DNA of 64,000 nucleotides, from contig CM030939.1 of assembly GCA_018136815.1 (NCBI GenBank), positions 3,465,419 through 3,529,418 of the forward strand. The letters are read 5' to 3'. Made by a program: the position numbers and the translations under genes. The notes under the pieces are model-generated. The model was not told where the DNA came from and searched no databases. It saw only the letters and a program-made list of their open reading frames with translations. Below, in pieces: positions 28,872-40,765 of the stretch (position 1 is its first letter; the number at the start of each line of letters is the position of its first letter). Source of the stretch: Isochrysis galbana. Taxonomy: Eukaryota; Haptophyta; Isochrysidales; Isochrysidaceae.

Positions 28872-31154
28872 TCACTCGTCTTCCCTGTCGTCAATTGCAT
28901 CAGTATCGACATATTCTGGATACGCCGCACGGACTACCGTGGCCAATATATCTTCCTCAAAGATCTCCTGCATTTGCACGAGCCACTCATCGTCAATATC
29001 GCCGACCTCATTGAACTTGGAGAGGATTTCCTTGAGACGTGAACGATGTATAGACCCGGCTGCAAAGTTGAAAAGCGCCTCTATGCGTTCCTTCGGCCCC
29101 ACGTCAGGTGGTATCAAGTGGCGATTGACATGTCTAAGAAATGTTTGACGGCGACGTAAGAGGTCTAAGCGAGAGTGTCGCAGAAGATTGAATTCAATGG
29201 GCAACGAGTGAATTCCATGGGCACGGAGGCACGCGTCATACGCGTCATCAGAGGAGGTGCGTGCCACCTCTGCCATGGCTATCGAAGGAAGGTAATCGAT
29301 CGCGTGCGAGCGCGCACCTGATCGCCTTCTTTCGTTTTTGCAAACTGGGCGTTGCACGCACAGGCGGCAAACGGTCCGCCATTGTGCTGATTGCTGTGGG
29401 CTGCACTGCATACACGTCTTCTTGTTGGCGCTGCCACCGGTTGGTCGAATCGATCAGCCACTGGTCATTCACTGCATGTAGTCCGTTTTCCAAAGCCCTG
29501 CCCACTGTTTTGGAGTTGCGCCCAGAGACGACGTGAGTGATAGGCTCGTCTGAATGCCACAAAATGTAGCATTTGGCGCCTAGCATGGGAATGGGCATCG
29601 TGTAGGGATAAGGACAAGCAGCGGTAGGGCGGCGAGGAGGTGAAGAGGTCAGATGCACAGCCGGTGCAAACTGACCATGTTTTTCAGCGCGACGCCACAG
29701 CGCCTCCTTCTCGTGGTTGTGTGCATTTTGAATAAGTCCCCCAGAAAATACGAGGTGCACGCCATCCAATACGGACTGCCGGAAGGCCTGCATACGAGGT
29801 GCATCGATCATTAAGTTAAGTCTTGCCGAAAAGCCGTGTTGTGTTGACCACGGGCTGGGGATCCACAGCACTTCCGCCATACCGGGCAATCCCTGGGGAG
29901 AACAAAGATGAGGACGCCAGGGTTCGGATTGAGGTGCGTTCTCACTTGCCACGCATCTGCGCACGAGGCAAAAGTGCCCTGAACCCAATCTAGATGAACA
30001 TGCTTGAGCACGCGAAGCACATCCATCAATGAAGGATCAGGACGAGGCACCTCGGCACCTCTGCAAGAGGGGTGGAGGTCATGAGTGCATCAGTACGCAG
30101 GCTGGTGATGGGCACAAGGCCTGAGCCACGATACTCGCACAATAGTAGCGAGTTTGGACGACTCGCCGCATCCATACGTGAGAGTGAGCTGCCAAGAGCG
30201 GCAACAAAGATTTTTGGGCAGGAAGTCAGCCATCTCGGTGCCTCTTATGCCGTTGATGGTGCGGTACGCCAGGAAGGTTGAAACACCACGTGAGTCAGAC
30301 TAAAGTCATCAGTGCTTGCAAGCACCTGGGGTCCCTGTCAGTCCGGATAGGCTTTGGAGTGCCGTTCGCATTGAAGGTCACGAAGGCCTCCACTTTTATC
30401 AATGCTGGTCGGGAGACCTCATCCCAAACTTCTTCGCGGTCGTCAATCACGATGTACGGAGCCAAATCCTGCAAAGGAGGAATCAGAAGAATGGGTCCGA
30501 AAGGTAAGCATGAGCCGGCTTCAAATTAGTAAGACGAAGCCTCAGGATCCAGCTGAAGCCTTGCCATTGCCACAGGTTGAGTGCACGCAAAACAATCATC
30601 TGTTGGGCTCGTATGGAGCTCACATCCGTGTTACTCTGCAAGTGGGTGAGACTTTTTAGGAACGTGTCTGGCTGGCCATCCTCACGGCAGAAGACACGGC
30701 CGGCGATCAGCTTGATGTCCGGGTCGATTGCATCGAGCACTTCGCGCACATACGACTTGGAGGCCATCGTGTAGATGTGCACGTCCGCAAAGGCTTCAAG
30801 CTCGCGTAGGAAGGAGTGGAGGCCGTGGCGCGTACGCACATGGTACCGGGACATCATGCCGCCGTTTGGTCTGGGTAGCATGAAGGAGTGCACGCCATCA
30901 GCCGGTTGTGCTTCCGAGCCGGCGGGCGCCTCAGAGGCGTGGAGGAGTGTTTGGTCAATGTCTAGGACCAGCTGCATCCGCGGGACCTGGCCGGAGAGCG
31001 AGGCGCTACGGCTCGGCCTGGCGAGCGCGTGATCATCGACCGAAGCCGTCCTCTTCTCCGCGAGGCCGCGCCGCTGCTTGCTCAGTGAAGTGGCTGTGAC
31101 GAGCCGTCGAGGTGGATCGCTCTCTGAGCGCTCAGATGAGCTGTCCTCCTCCAT
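28872..31154 (-). CDS. FCP1-like RNA polymerase II CTD phosphatase
   Basis: Minus-strand gene with clear exons 30624-31154 (ATG at 31154), 30326-30468, 29946-30060, one from 29892 to about 29280, and a probable terminal exon ending at the stop at 28872. The first three junctions are GT-AG and phase-consistent. Residues 61-71 read MQLVLDIDQTL, the D-x-D-x-T catalytic motif. The second exon starts DLAPYIVIDDREEVW, the FCP1-type acid motif. The fourth exon carries a BRCT domain (VLDGVHLVFSGGL ... ITHVVSGRNSKTV ... NDQWLIDS). Together this is the FCPH-BRCT layout of phosphatases that dephosphorylate the RNA polymerase II C-terminal repeat in the nucleus. Length is about 600 residues. The last junction (about 29260-29400) could not be placed: no simple GT-AG choice keeps frame into MAEVARTSSDD..., so the terminal exon may be a separate small gene. 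Confidence 0.85.
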
Positions 31155-31159
31155 CGCTT

Positions 31160-32275
31160 CACGTCGTTGGCAGAGACAGAGGGAGGACCAGAAATGGAGG
31201 TCTTGTTCGGATACTACCGCACACTACGACGATGAGAAGCGCGCGTGAATCGGACGGGAAGGCGGCGAGGGAGGAGCTAACAGGGCAGCTCCGGGCGGGA
31301 ACAACGGGGCCCCGCCCCCCTCCCCCAGAACTGGGCCTCATTTCTCATTTATCGTTTGTGTGAAGTTGTAAGAAATATTAGACGGTATCAGTGAACAGTG
31401 GCCAAAGAGTAGGAGGAGTATTCACACCTCAAAGTTTGAGGAGACGCGTTCGTAAGAGTTTTATTGTTGTGTTAGTATAACCTTAGTGCTGCGGGACCGA
31501 CGCCCTTCGACGGTAACGGAGCCCCTACCCCGCGATGGGGGTGTGCGCGGTTGGCGCATGGCTCGTCCGGTGTATGTGGCTAGGAATGCTAGCTAACAAG
31601 ATGTCATACGACGCTATAAGTTCTAACTTGGTACCCCCGCCGAGAGGTCACCGCAATCTCCATGACACCAGCGCGCGCGTCGACGCGTCGACGCTCAAGG
31701 GTGCAACACATCATCGCATGGACTCGACGAATTCGATGAAAATCTTTCCTTCGAATTTGTGGCTGCCGAGCGCGCCACGCGTCACACGTCACACGTTCCC
31801 ACCACTGGTGAGACCTGGACAATATGACAAAATATGGTCAGTCTACACAACACACAACTTCTTCAGTGGTGGCCGATGCCAGATTCGCAAGCATTCACCA
31901 TCACCAGTTCAAGGGTTGGAAGGACACTTTACCACATCGAATCACTCCAACACCCCTCCGCTCTTACTTCTACAGTTGTGGGGGTCGTGCGTCGTGCGAC
32001 GAAAGCAACGGCCATCCGCTCTGCACCACGGCGCCGGGCAAGACGATTCTCGATTCTCGTCGAATCCCCCCGGCCATGGCAACCGACAATAAAGTTAGTT
32101 TCGCTTCGGCGATCGGCGACATTGACGTGTCCATGAGCAGGTCGTCGTCCTCGGCGGTGTGAGCGGGGGAAGGGGAGGAGAGCGGGGCGCGCTCCATGAC
32201 CCTATCGTTTTAACGATAGTTGAGGGGAGAGATTTGAAAGGATGCATATGTGTATGTGTCTATGCACCAGCACAC
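31160..32275. other. Intergenic between FCP1-like gene and repeats
   Basis: Likely promoter of the minus-strand phosphatase at its left edge. A short frame beginning ATG 32076 (MATDNKVSFASAIGD...) ends after 28 codons. It could be a lone first exon, but no partner exon is visible. Nothing else recognised. Confidence 0.3.
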
Positions 32276-32277
32276 GT

Positions 32278-32325
32278 CGAACTAAGTTTATACTTAGTTC
32301 GCCCAGGGGGGGGGGGGGCACGAGC
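32278..32325. repeat. Family A tip, partial copy
   Basis: 'cgaactaagtttatacttag' followed by 'ttcgcccagg' and a G run, as at 23543 and 25751. It truncates a minus-strand frame whose ATG is at 32503 (MSAPSSRSPSPKPV...). Confidence 0.6.
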
Positions 32326-32814
32326 CTGACGGATCGAGCATGACCACGGGCTCGATATGCGATGATTCGGAAGGGAGACGATCGGCGGAAGGCGCGGCGA
32401 AGGTGGCCGGGAGTGATGGAATGACGGGCTGGACCACCTCCTCAGCAGAGGAAGGCGGGAGGACGGGCTTGGGCGAGGGCGAGCGCGACGACGGAGCGGA
32501 CATGGCTGGGCGGATCGGGATGGATAGGCTAGGGCTGAGGGAGTGGAGAGGTTTGGTATTGAGGTAGTGTTGAGAACGAGGGACGAGAACGGGAACGAGG
32601 ACGAGAACGAGAGCGACGAACGAAGAACGACAGACGACAGACGGCTAGAGGCCGATGGACCGACGAGATGACACTACACTCACGTCAACACTCTCCACAC
32701 TAACGTATCCTTATCACGGAACGCACAAGAACCTGCCCCCGGGTGCAACGCGAAAGCTTTGATGCGCCGGGCCAGGAGGTTGAGGAGGTCCAACATGGGA
32801 AACGAGAGCCATAT

Positions 32815-33335
32815 GAAATCGGATGCGACTTGGTCCGAGACGTTCCGTGAGTCGCGACCTACCTTCGCGAGTTGCGAGGGGATAGAAGGTGGGGTCAGCC
32901 CAAAGAGGGGGTGGCCCAACGGGGGCATGGGAGGCACCATAGGTGACCTCACATGGACCCCCCAGCCCAAGGGGGGTGAGGGGAGTCAACAAGGGAGACA
33001 AGGATCATATGGACTCGATTGCGTCTCAGTCCGAGACGCTCTACGAACCGCGATACAACTTCGTGAGCCGTGAGAGAGTGGGAGATGGGGCCAGCCCTGA
33101 CAGGGGGTGGCCCAATGGGGCCGTGGAGGGCACCATAGGTGACCCTATATGGCCTCTCCACACCACTCTCCATCGAGTCGCACCTACGATCTGGCGAGGA
33201 GGGGTGGGAGTCTGGCTGCGACGGCTCAGCGAGCGAGCGCAAACACAGGAAACCAGCCGCGAGGCTGTTGAAGGGGGCAGACCCAGATGGGAGTGGCCCA
33301 GTGGGGCCATGTGGGAAGCCATAGGCCAACTACTT
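32815..33335. repeat. Degenerate ~195-bp tandem repeat, three copies
   Basis: The anchor 'gtggcccaayggggcc/gca..caccataggtgacc' recurs at about 32906, 33107 and 33294 (spacing ~201 and ~187). A second anchor, 'gtccgagacg', recurs at 32838 and 33028. Copies have diverged, and frames through them are not coding-like. Confidence 0.75.
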
Positions 33336-33735
33336 TTATAAGTAGGAGGCCAATGGGGGCCTCGCGCCCCCCCTCTCTCCATCGCAGACACCCCTTGGGT
33401 GGGCCTGCACAACCAACCTCAGCCCCTGCCTGCTGGCAGGGGCTGAGCTGACACCACTCTGGCCCAGACCTTCGCCGAGCGCGCGCCGCGCGCCGCACGC
33501 ACTCGCCTGCACTGGCCCTCGCTCGTACTGACCCCCCCCTCACCACTGAGCCACAGACCACCGAGGCCGCCAGGAGGGCACCCAGGGCCAGCGAGGCGAG
33601 CGAGGGAGAGGCAGGAGAGGCCAGGGGCACTGCCCCAGCCTCCACTGCCCCCTGAGCTGTCCTGGCTGGCCCTTTGGGGGGCCCCGAGGGGCCCCCCCAG
33701 AAGGGGGCCATGGCGCGCGCCATGCAGCACACGCC
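33336..33735. repeat. Families A/G composite
   Basis: It matches 12230-12560: 'ataagtaggaggccaatggg', 'gcgccccccctctctccatc', 'cagacaccccttgggtgggc', 'gcgcgccgcgcgccgcacgc', then the family G block, ending near 'gcgcgccatgcagcac'. Confidence 0.65.
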
Positions 33736-33829
33736 CGTAGGAGAACGAAGAGAACGACGGGAAAAGAACGACAAAAAAAAGACAGTGACAGATTTGTTGT
33801 TGGAATGACAGTTTACAGTTTTGTTTTTG

Positions 33830-34615
33830 GACAGAGCGGCCTCACCAGCCCAAATGTCTCGACATGTCTCAAGACATCTCTTTGGCGAAAATCCGCCAAA
33901 ATGTCTAAAAGAAAGCGGTTAGAAAGTTCTGTCCTTAAACTAAGGACGGTGTCCTTGAAAATCCATGAAATCTAAGGACTCTGGCCTTCATTCAATGTCA
34001 ATGCCTTTGATGTGGCTTAGAGTGAGCTTTTGGGACATCCCACCCCCTGAAGCAAATCATCTTTACCTCCCATTGAACCTAAGCTCTCCCCATGACCAAC
34101 CCTGCAGAGCTTGTCTTCGTTCACTTTTGCTGCCACATTCAGCATGCGGTGCTGCACTCGGACGATCCGCTCACCCGGGAGGAGTTTTTTTTTAGCCCTT
34201 TTGAGCCGTATGTTGACAAATTGGACCGTTGCAAGGCAAAATCACGCTTCGTCGTCACTTAAGGTCTCAAAGAGGGCAATCAAAGCAACATTTCATCTCC
34301 TGGGAACCATGGGTGGAAGAGCTTTCCAATGGGGGTATCAGCCACCTCTTTCATTTCAAGGACAAACTGTGATTTGACCCGACGCCCCGAGAAGTAAGTA
34401 CGTCACAAAACTTGGTATTGTTGAGGGAATGGTGCCTTAGTGCCCTGGGAACATTAAAAGAGGATATACATGAGGTAACCAACAAGCCAAGGTTTAGGCA
34501 AAACAAGCACTTTGTGCTCGCGCTCTCACCTAGCGAAGTTTGTCCTTACTTTAAGGACTCGTCCTTAAAAGCGAGGTACCTTTATCCGAAAGTCTAGACA
34601 TTTCTGCCAAGCCCT
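33830..34615. mobile_element. AT-richer island with inverted ends, possible DNA element
   Basis: Base composition drops well below the flanks. Left end 'gtctcgacatgtctc...gtccttaaactaaggac' and right end 'gtccttactttaaggac...gtctagacattt' carry the same TCCTTA/TAAGGA palindromes and AAATGTCT/AGACATTT pairs, suggesting degenerate inverted termini. No transposase frame recognised. Boundaries are approximate. Confidence 0.4.
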
Positions 34616-34619
34616 AACT

Positions 34620-34690
34620 GAGGGGTGTCGTGATAGGTCCGGGCTCTAGTGGGAGTGGGAGTGGGAGTAGTGGTACTAACGCTCATTATT
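34620..34690. repeat. Family C end, partial inverted copy
   Basis: 'gaggggtgtcgtgatag' and 'gtagtggtactaacgctca' match the inverse of 5245-5300. Confidence 0.6.
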
Positions 34691-35385
34691 GGTACCTAGG
34701 AAACGGCTCCGCCTCATTTCAGCTAGTGCAACAACCCCACAAACTCACCGGCTCCCCATCCCGGCGCCGCGTGATCGCGTGTGATGAAATGGGGGTACCG
34801 AATGAAAGCAAGCCGCTTGGCGGCTCCCTGCGTGCTTAGTGGCAGCACAAGGCGGGGGGAGGGGGTTGATTCTCGCCCTCATGAGGAGAGTCGAGAGAGT
34901 GAGAGGGGGGGGGGGGATGGCTACCAATCATAAGATTAGTTTGATAATTGATAATTGAGAAACTGAAATCTAAATGAAGAGAAAGCGGACAAAGAACGAT
35001 GGCGGACAATATGGGGATAGAGTTGATAGCACATCCTATAGCAGACGGTGGGCACAAATGTGAGACTCACACGAGGTGCAGCGAGACAGGCAATTGGTCT
35101 GCATATCCGACCTGCCTCATAATCCGTAGAGAACTCGAAGAAAGATGGCACTTTTCCTAGTCTCTCGGTGTGGAATGTGCAAAGTATCAATCAAGCAAGC
35201 GGAAGTGGCCTCGCCCTTGATCTTTCACAATGTGCGTTCCACTTGCAAGGGGCTCTCCTGATTGCCATCGACCACAACAGAAGATACGCCGTACAAACGC
35301 TCCAGTATCGATGTCACCTCTGTTCGTTGACTGCTACCGTCTCAGTACAAGGTCAACCACATCTGTCACTGCAACTCAGGTGGTC
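34691..35385. other. Intergenic, no gene recognised
   Basis: No coding signal. The 3' flank of rbfA lies at the right edge. A short G run sits near 34908. Confidence 0.3.
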
Positions 35386-35389
35386 ATCA

Positions 35390-35983
35390 CTATTCATTTG
35401 TTTCGGAGCTGGCGTGCGCTCTGGCATCGCGCGTCCGGCCGGATGCCGCGATATGTGCGGATCGCGCCTCCTCGGCTACTCTCAAGCGCTCGAAGGCCGC
35501 ATCCAATCGGTGTGCTGCTGCCGACCTGCGTTCCATCTTGGCACGTAATTTCCGAGGCAGCTCATCCACCTTTGCCTCGTGGACTGCATCCTCATTCATG
35601 ATGAATTCCAGTTTTGCGCCAATACGCTGCCGCAAGTAGCTGTTCACGTACGAGCACAGAAATCCACGCTTCCGCTCGAGAGCGGCACGCAGAGCGTGTA
35701 CTGGCGTGCGGTTTGACATCGGCTCCCAGTACACCTTGGCGATCTGCAAGTCGCTTGTGACCTCCACTCGCTCGATCGTGATTGCACGGCCATCGTCGAG
35801 CACACGGCTCCGTCCGATGATACCTCGGGAGAGACCTTCACTGAGGACGTGATGGATCTTCTCGGCGGTCCGAAGAGTGCGAGGATTGAGAGGCCGCAAT
35901 GCACTCATTCGCAGCGACGCCGCAGGGACGCGGCGCCACGGCGCCACAGCTACTTCACGCCGCTGATGTGAACTCGATTCCAT
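35390..35983 (-). CDS. rbfA: Ribosome-binding factor A, organellar
   Basis: A 197-residue single-exon protein with its ATG at 35983. RbfA helps mature the 3' end of 16S-type rRNA and small-subunit assembly. In a eukaryote it acts in mitochondria or plastids. The KH-like core runs from about residue 30 to 145: LNPRTLRTAEKIHHVLSEGL, then ITIERVEVTSDLQIAKVYWEP (the family's V-x-V-S-x-D-L-x-x-A-x-V-Y signature, with T in place of S), then RGFLCSYVNSYLRQRIGAKLEFIMNEDA (matching L-x-L-R-x-x-P-x-L-x-F-x-x-D). A basic, helical tail of about 50 residues follows. The N-terminal ~28 residues are Arg/Ser-rich and could be a targeting sequence, though a longer frame upstream lacks an ATG. The family call is firm; which organelle is not shown. 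Confidence 0.85.
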   Translation of the reverse strand: MESSSHQRREVAVAPWRRVPAASLRMSALRPLNPRTLRTAEKIHHVLSEGLSRGIIGRSRVLDDGRAITIERVEVTSDLQIAKVYWEPMSNRTPVHALRAALERKRGFLCSYVNSYLRQRIGAKLEFIMNEDAVHEAKVDELPRKLRAKMERRSAAAHRLDAAFERLRVAEEARSAHIAASGRTRDARAHASSETNE

Positions 35984-36079
35984 AATTTGGACTACATACC
36001 ACAAAGAGGCGCAACGGACTGCGCCTCCCCGCAACTACGAGCCAAGAGCCTAAAGGCCCGCCTACCCCCTCCCCCGACG

Positions 36080-36355
36080 TCAGACCCAAGGTAGCGCACA
36101 TGGGTCGACCCCCCGAAACCGAACAAAAAGGAACGAGGGGGGGAGCGAAAGGGGGAGTGAGGGTGGGGTAAAAAAAAATTCTGAAGATTCTGGGCTACAC
36201 ACCTACTATCCCAAGGTATCCCTTGTTCTACATTGTTCTACTCCGAAAACGCCCTTAACTCCCCTCACTCCACCTCTTCCCCTGTCCCCCTTCGTTCCGT
36301 TTCCCTCGGTTTCCGGGGTCCGGCCCTGGTGCACTACCAAGGGCCTGGTTCAGAG
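36080..36355. repeat. Family I inverted pair
   Basis: 'cccgaaaccgaacaaaaagg' with 'gagtgaggg' at 36110-36165 is mirrored by 'ccctcactcc...ccgtttccctcggtttccgg' at 36260-36320. Arms of roughly 80-100 bp flank a ~90-bp spacer. A related single arm lies at 13297-13375 and another at 47830-47905. Confidence 0.6.
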
Positions 36356-36514
36356 CGCGGGTTCTAGCGCGACAGGCCTATTGATCGTCTTTTGTGTGTG
36401 TGTGTGGAGCGTGAGGGTGGGGTAAGGGCGATGTCATGTGTGGTCCCCAGCGGGTGGGATAGTGCAGATAGCAAATTAGTAGGCATCTCCATCTCCAAGA
36501 ATATTTTTATAATG

Positions 36515-36600
36515 GGTGAAAACCGAGTGAGGCGAACTGACCTACGTCGGGCGACTCACCAGGGAAAAGGCCGGGGGGGGGGGAAGGAACCTCTCGTCCG
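36515..36600 (+). repeat. Family C end abutting the assembly gap
   Basis: 'gggtgaaaaccgagtgaggc' through 'cgtcgggcgactcaccaggg' matches 27668-27735 and is cut by the N run. Confidence 0.7.
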
Positions 36601-36700
36601 NNNNNNNNNNNNNNNNNNNNNNNNNNNNNNNNNNNNNNNNNNNNNNNNNNNNNNNNNNNNNNNNNNNNNNNNNNNNNNNNNNNNNNNNNNNNNNNNNNNN
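36601..36700. other. Assembly gap (100 N)
   Basis: A run of exactly 100 N, a placeholder of unknown true length, between repeat family C and the Copia fragment. Confidence 0.99.
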
Positions 36701-39482
36701 ACGCTGTGCAAGCTAGTTTGTGTGCCGAGGCGTGCGCGTCTTTCTTTCCTCTAGATAGCATCGCGGAGCGTATGCGGTGGACATTGAAGTGGCCTAACCT
36801 CGCATGCCACAAAGACGGAGTCGCATCATCCGTTCCATTTTCTTCCAAGCTAGTCGCAGCTAGCGCTGTATCGAAGTTGAGAACATAATGATGGCCCGAG
36901 GCCGCCATGTGAGCAACCTCCCCTCCAGGTAGCTGTAGGTAGCACTCTTTGTTGAGAAAGGTCGAGATGTTATCATTCTCGTATCCGGCCCTACAACTGA
37001 AGAGTCTAGCCGCTAGGCTAGGGACAACTCTCACACCAGTGAGACGGACCGGTACTCGTCGTTGCGCATATGTATTCTCGCCTAATTTTAGGCGCGCATC
37101 AACAACAATTGTCATGTCTCCAATCTTGGAGACAGGTACTCGGCGGCCATCACCGATGACGATGAAGGTTTGAGGGTCGTCATCGGTTACTCGATCCAGC
37201 TCAAGCTCGTTGGAGATACAGTGTTTAGTAGCACCACAATCGATGATGAAATCCAATTTCTTAGGTGTAGGCGAATGAGAGAAAAGAGCCGTGTGAGTGT
37301 CGGATACGCGGAGCTGTTCGTGACCCCGACGAAAGATAACAATGAAGAATGAGACAAATGTGGTCCAAATGTGATATAGATTGCTCCACAGGCATGGGCG
37401 TGAGGCATCTTCAAGCTCAGACGGAGGGTTGAATGGCGGGCTTGTAGGGATAGCGGAAAAAGCAGTGTCATCAACGATGTCACTCCACTCTTCTCCAGCG
37501 GTGAAGTTGGCGGTCTCAGCGTGTGTATTCCCTCCGCCTTCGCAACGCGGCGATTTGTCGGTGGTAGAAGCTGCGTTCGCATCGTCGGATAATACGTATG
37601 CAGATGAGTTTTTCCCTCTTCCTCCTTTGCCGAAAGCGGAACTTTTGCCTTTTCCGCGGTTTCCTTTGGTGCGTGAGCCGGCATGAGACTGCAAAGCAGC
37701 TATCCAGTCATGTATAGTGACGGAGTGATCTGCGGGGGTTGGACAGATGTTGGCCTGATGCCCAGATCCCTGACAGCGATAGCACCTAGCCGATTTCAGT
37801 GCTTGGGATGCACTTAGCAGCGCTCGTTGTGGTTGTGGTTGGTTGTTAGGCGGAGCCGTCGTCGATTTCGCTAGAAGCGCGGAATCGTTTGCGTAGGATG
37901 CATCTGGGCGGGCCCCACCACCTGTTGCACGCCTACCACTTTCCTTGGGAATGGTGATGGCGCCTTGGTTGAATTTGATCCTCCATAATGGTTGTAGGTC
38001 TGCTTTCAGCTTCAAGATATCTCGCTGATTGTTGGTCCAAAATTTGCGTTTCGACGGGGCAGCGGCAATTTCCTCTTGGCAAGTGTGCGCTAGGGATTCT
38101 GAAATGTCTGGTGTGATGCATGAGAGTACCTTAATTACAAGTTGGTCTTTTGATTTTTGTCGATTCGAAGGGCGTTTGGCGTTCAAACTATGGAGGTGGG
38201 TGATCAAGTTGGAGATTGAATGCTCGTTGATGCCCACTGTCAAAAGTGAAACATTGTCCCATTGAGAATCATGTTCCATAAGGGTCAGATCATCTACCTC
38301 TTGATGGCATTGATCATGTAAGAGTTGATACGCTTTGGCTCCGTCGTGCGGGGCTTGTGATGTCAACATTTCCCGAAGATCGGAATTAGAGATGTGCTCC
38401 ATGAGATATGAGAAGAGTATACGCTTTCTCTTGGTGTGGTCCATTAGCTGTTGCCTAGCTCCGGCCCTCACTGTTCCATCAGCGTTGTAGAACTGATACA
38501 TAGGGACCCCTCCGAAGACAGACCGATCAGTATCTGGATTTTGTTCCAGGTATCCACCAATATCCAGACCTAACATGCAAGTGGTTAGGTCGGAGTCTCC
38601 AATGTAGTCTCTTGAGAAAGCATTGCCAAAGTCTCGGCAGAATATCTCGAAGGGGCGGCCCGGAGTGCCGTCGAACGGTCGGCAGCGATACTTGCGCGAG
38701 TCGAAGTCTTCAAGGGTGTCTTCCCCCATCATGAAGACATATTCAAGCTTTTGATCTTGTGGTTGAGCTTGTTGGATGTGATGGATTGTGGCCATTGGGA
38801 TCGATGAGGAAGCGGGAGGGTGATTAGCATCGAGCTCGCCTCGACGGTGTTTCAGGGACGGCGCCACAGGGCGGCGGAAGGACTTGAGGTTGAAGGATTG
38901 TTCAGAGGTCCTTGTGGTGGGCATGCTCAAAACTTTTGGAAAGTTCACCAAAAAGAAACCAAGCTTGCGATGACGGTGAGATTCGATCCATGCACCTTCA
39001 GCGGTGAGCGAGCGGTGCGGACGCACGTACCACTGTGCCGCAGGCAGGCGAGTATTTCGGGAACGGCAGATGTGGCATTTGTATAACAGAGTTTGTTGAG
39101 TCCCAACACCGTGTACCAGAGAATGTTTTGGGATGGCTTTGAAGTCTGATTTTTCCGAGAATTCGACGCGGCTGCCGCGCATCGGATGTGACAGTGCTTG
39201 TTGGCCTTGCTGCGAAGCATAAGGCCCGATGTCCGCTCCCTTGAGCGGAGTCAGTGGTTGGAACAGCTCAATTGTCTTGAAGAGTTGTTCGGTTTCTGTC
39301 TTTGGTCCAACCTTGTGTTGGGTGTAGACATCTTGGGAGCGTGCGCTCAGTCGCGTGCGAGAGAGGTGTGAACCCCTCTCGGCGGGGGTACCATGTTTGG
39401 CCCCAACCCATGGGGACCCAGTGATTGATAGCAATATCGTGTAGACCAAGGGGAACATCATTGAGCTAGCGCGCTCACACAA
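36701..39482 (-). mobile_element. Copia (Ty1-type) LTR-retrotransposon, partial fossil
   Basis: A minus-strand retroelement relic. Parts seen in order: an upstream leader; a Gag-like region (about 38790 down to 37760) with one CCHC zinc knuckle (CYRCQGSGHQANIC); a retropepsin-type protease (FIIDCGATKHC); and a GAG-pre-integrase motif (LWHARLGHF) just before the gap. Integrase, reverse transcriptase and the 3' end lie beyond the gap or are absent. A TG...CA-bounded stretch of ~180 bp upstream (about 39428-39607) is a possible LTR, unconfirmed. The coding part that remains looks largely whole, suggesting a fairly young insertion. Confidence 0.85.
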
Positions 39483-39609
39483 CGACGACGGTGACGACGG
39501 TACGTTCCCCTCCCTTCACTCGGAGTAGATCTGACACGTATACTACAAAATGCCCTCGCTCAGAGGTCAGAGTCAAACATCTCTCTTCTCTTCTGTTCAC
39601 AGAGCTACA

Positions 39610-40555
39610 CTAGGGGTAGAGGCACGAGCTTCGTAGAACAGCCCGCTTCGTGAATTCGTGAAGCGGCGAAGCGGCCCGCAACGTTCCCCATGGCTCCCAC
39701 GGCCAAGCCCAAGCTTCCCTCGCGCCCAGAGATGCCCAAAGGGCACTACACTGTGCAGGCGCGCGACAAAGCCGACGATCTTCGAGAGCGAGAGCGAGCT
39801 CGCCGTGCACCGTCCGTCGACCGTCGAATATGATATTGAATATGGAATACGGGACACAACTTAAGTTGAGCTATGGTCCGTTTGCAATAACAATACTCGA
39901 ATGTATGTAAATATAAAACTATTGAGTCCACTGGTAACCCGCAATCATACGCCTGGCGCACGGCTTCAGGAGCAGAGGAGAGAGGAGAGAGGCAGGTTTC
40001 GTCAGATGCGCATCGCGCATCCGATAACAGTTTCCGAGGGGGGGTCCAGGTCAAGGCGCACGCATGAGATTCCTCCGCGGTTGAATTGGTTGCTCCGTAC
40101 GCACTCCGTGACTCCGGTCTGAGTTGTGCAATCACTTCGACGCGCGCACGGCGTGCACAGATGCGCATCCTGCACACAGAGGCGCACGCTTCGTCACGGT
40201 GAGGCACAACGCACAACTCAAAGTTGTTGGTTGTTGGCTACCAATCAATAAAATCTCATGAGAGTGATGAGTTGCCATTACTTCGTTCGACATGCGCACG
40301 GCAGATGCGCATCCGATAAAGTTGTCCAGACGCAAGGGAAGGGAATACCACCGTGTCTTGGAGAACGTGATTATTACACTACTGATTGAAATTGAAATTC
40401 GACGGAAGGAACGCGACTTTGCGTGAGCGGACCTCGCCATTAGCTTGAGGCTACGGTTATAAAAATTCAAACCCGCTGTATCTTAATTTTAAATAGATAG
40501 ACCCATGCACATACTTTACGGGAATGTAAAAATAAAAAAAAACGTTCGCTTGGTC
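39610..40555. other. Intergenic, no gene recognised
   Basis: Mixed sequence. Short shared words such as 'cagatgcgcatc' occur several times (39990-40310) without a clear repeat unit. Confidence 0.3.
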
Positions 40556-40589
40556 CTCTTTCGACGGAACGCGAACCTCAGGGAGAGAG

Positions 40590-40765
40590 TGGGTGAGCAG
40601 GGCGCATGGCAGTCTACTCCTAGTACTGGTAACTAGTAAGCCATATGCCATAAGGCATGCCAGGAGCATAGGTGGTTCCTCCCCCATGGCAGGGGAAGAG
40701 TGGAGAGAAGGGGGGGCTCGTGCCCGTGCCCCCCATGGGCAAACTAAGTATAAACTTAGTTCGAG
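40590..40765 (-). repeat. Family A, partial inverted copy
   Basis: The inverse of 23543-23700: 'gccaggagcat', 'ggtggttcctcccccatggc', 'ggggctcgtgcc', ending in 'aaactaagtataaacttagt'. Confidence 0.7.

Noticed and set aside
32300-32503. Minus-strand frame MSAPSSRSPSPKPV...
   Set aside because: Low-complexity Ser/Pro composition, ending in a family A repeat; at best a truncated first exon.
39428-39607. LTR of the Copia fossil
   Set aside because: TG...CA ends and position fit, but no second LTR is visible in the window because of the gap, so it is only mentioned as possible.
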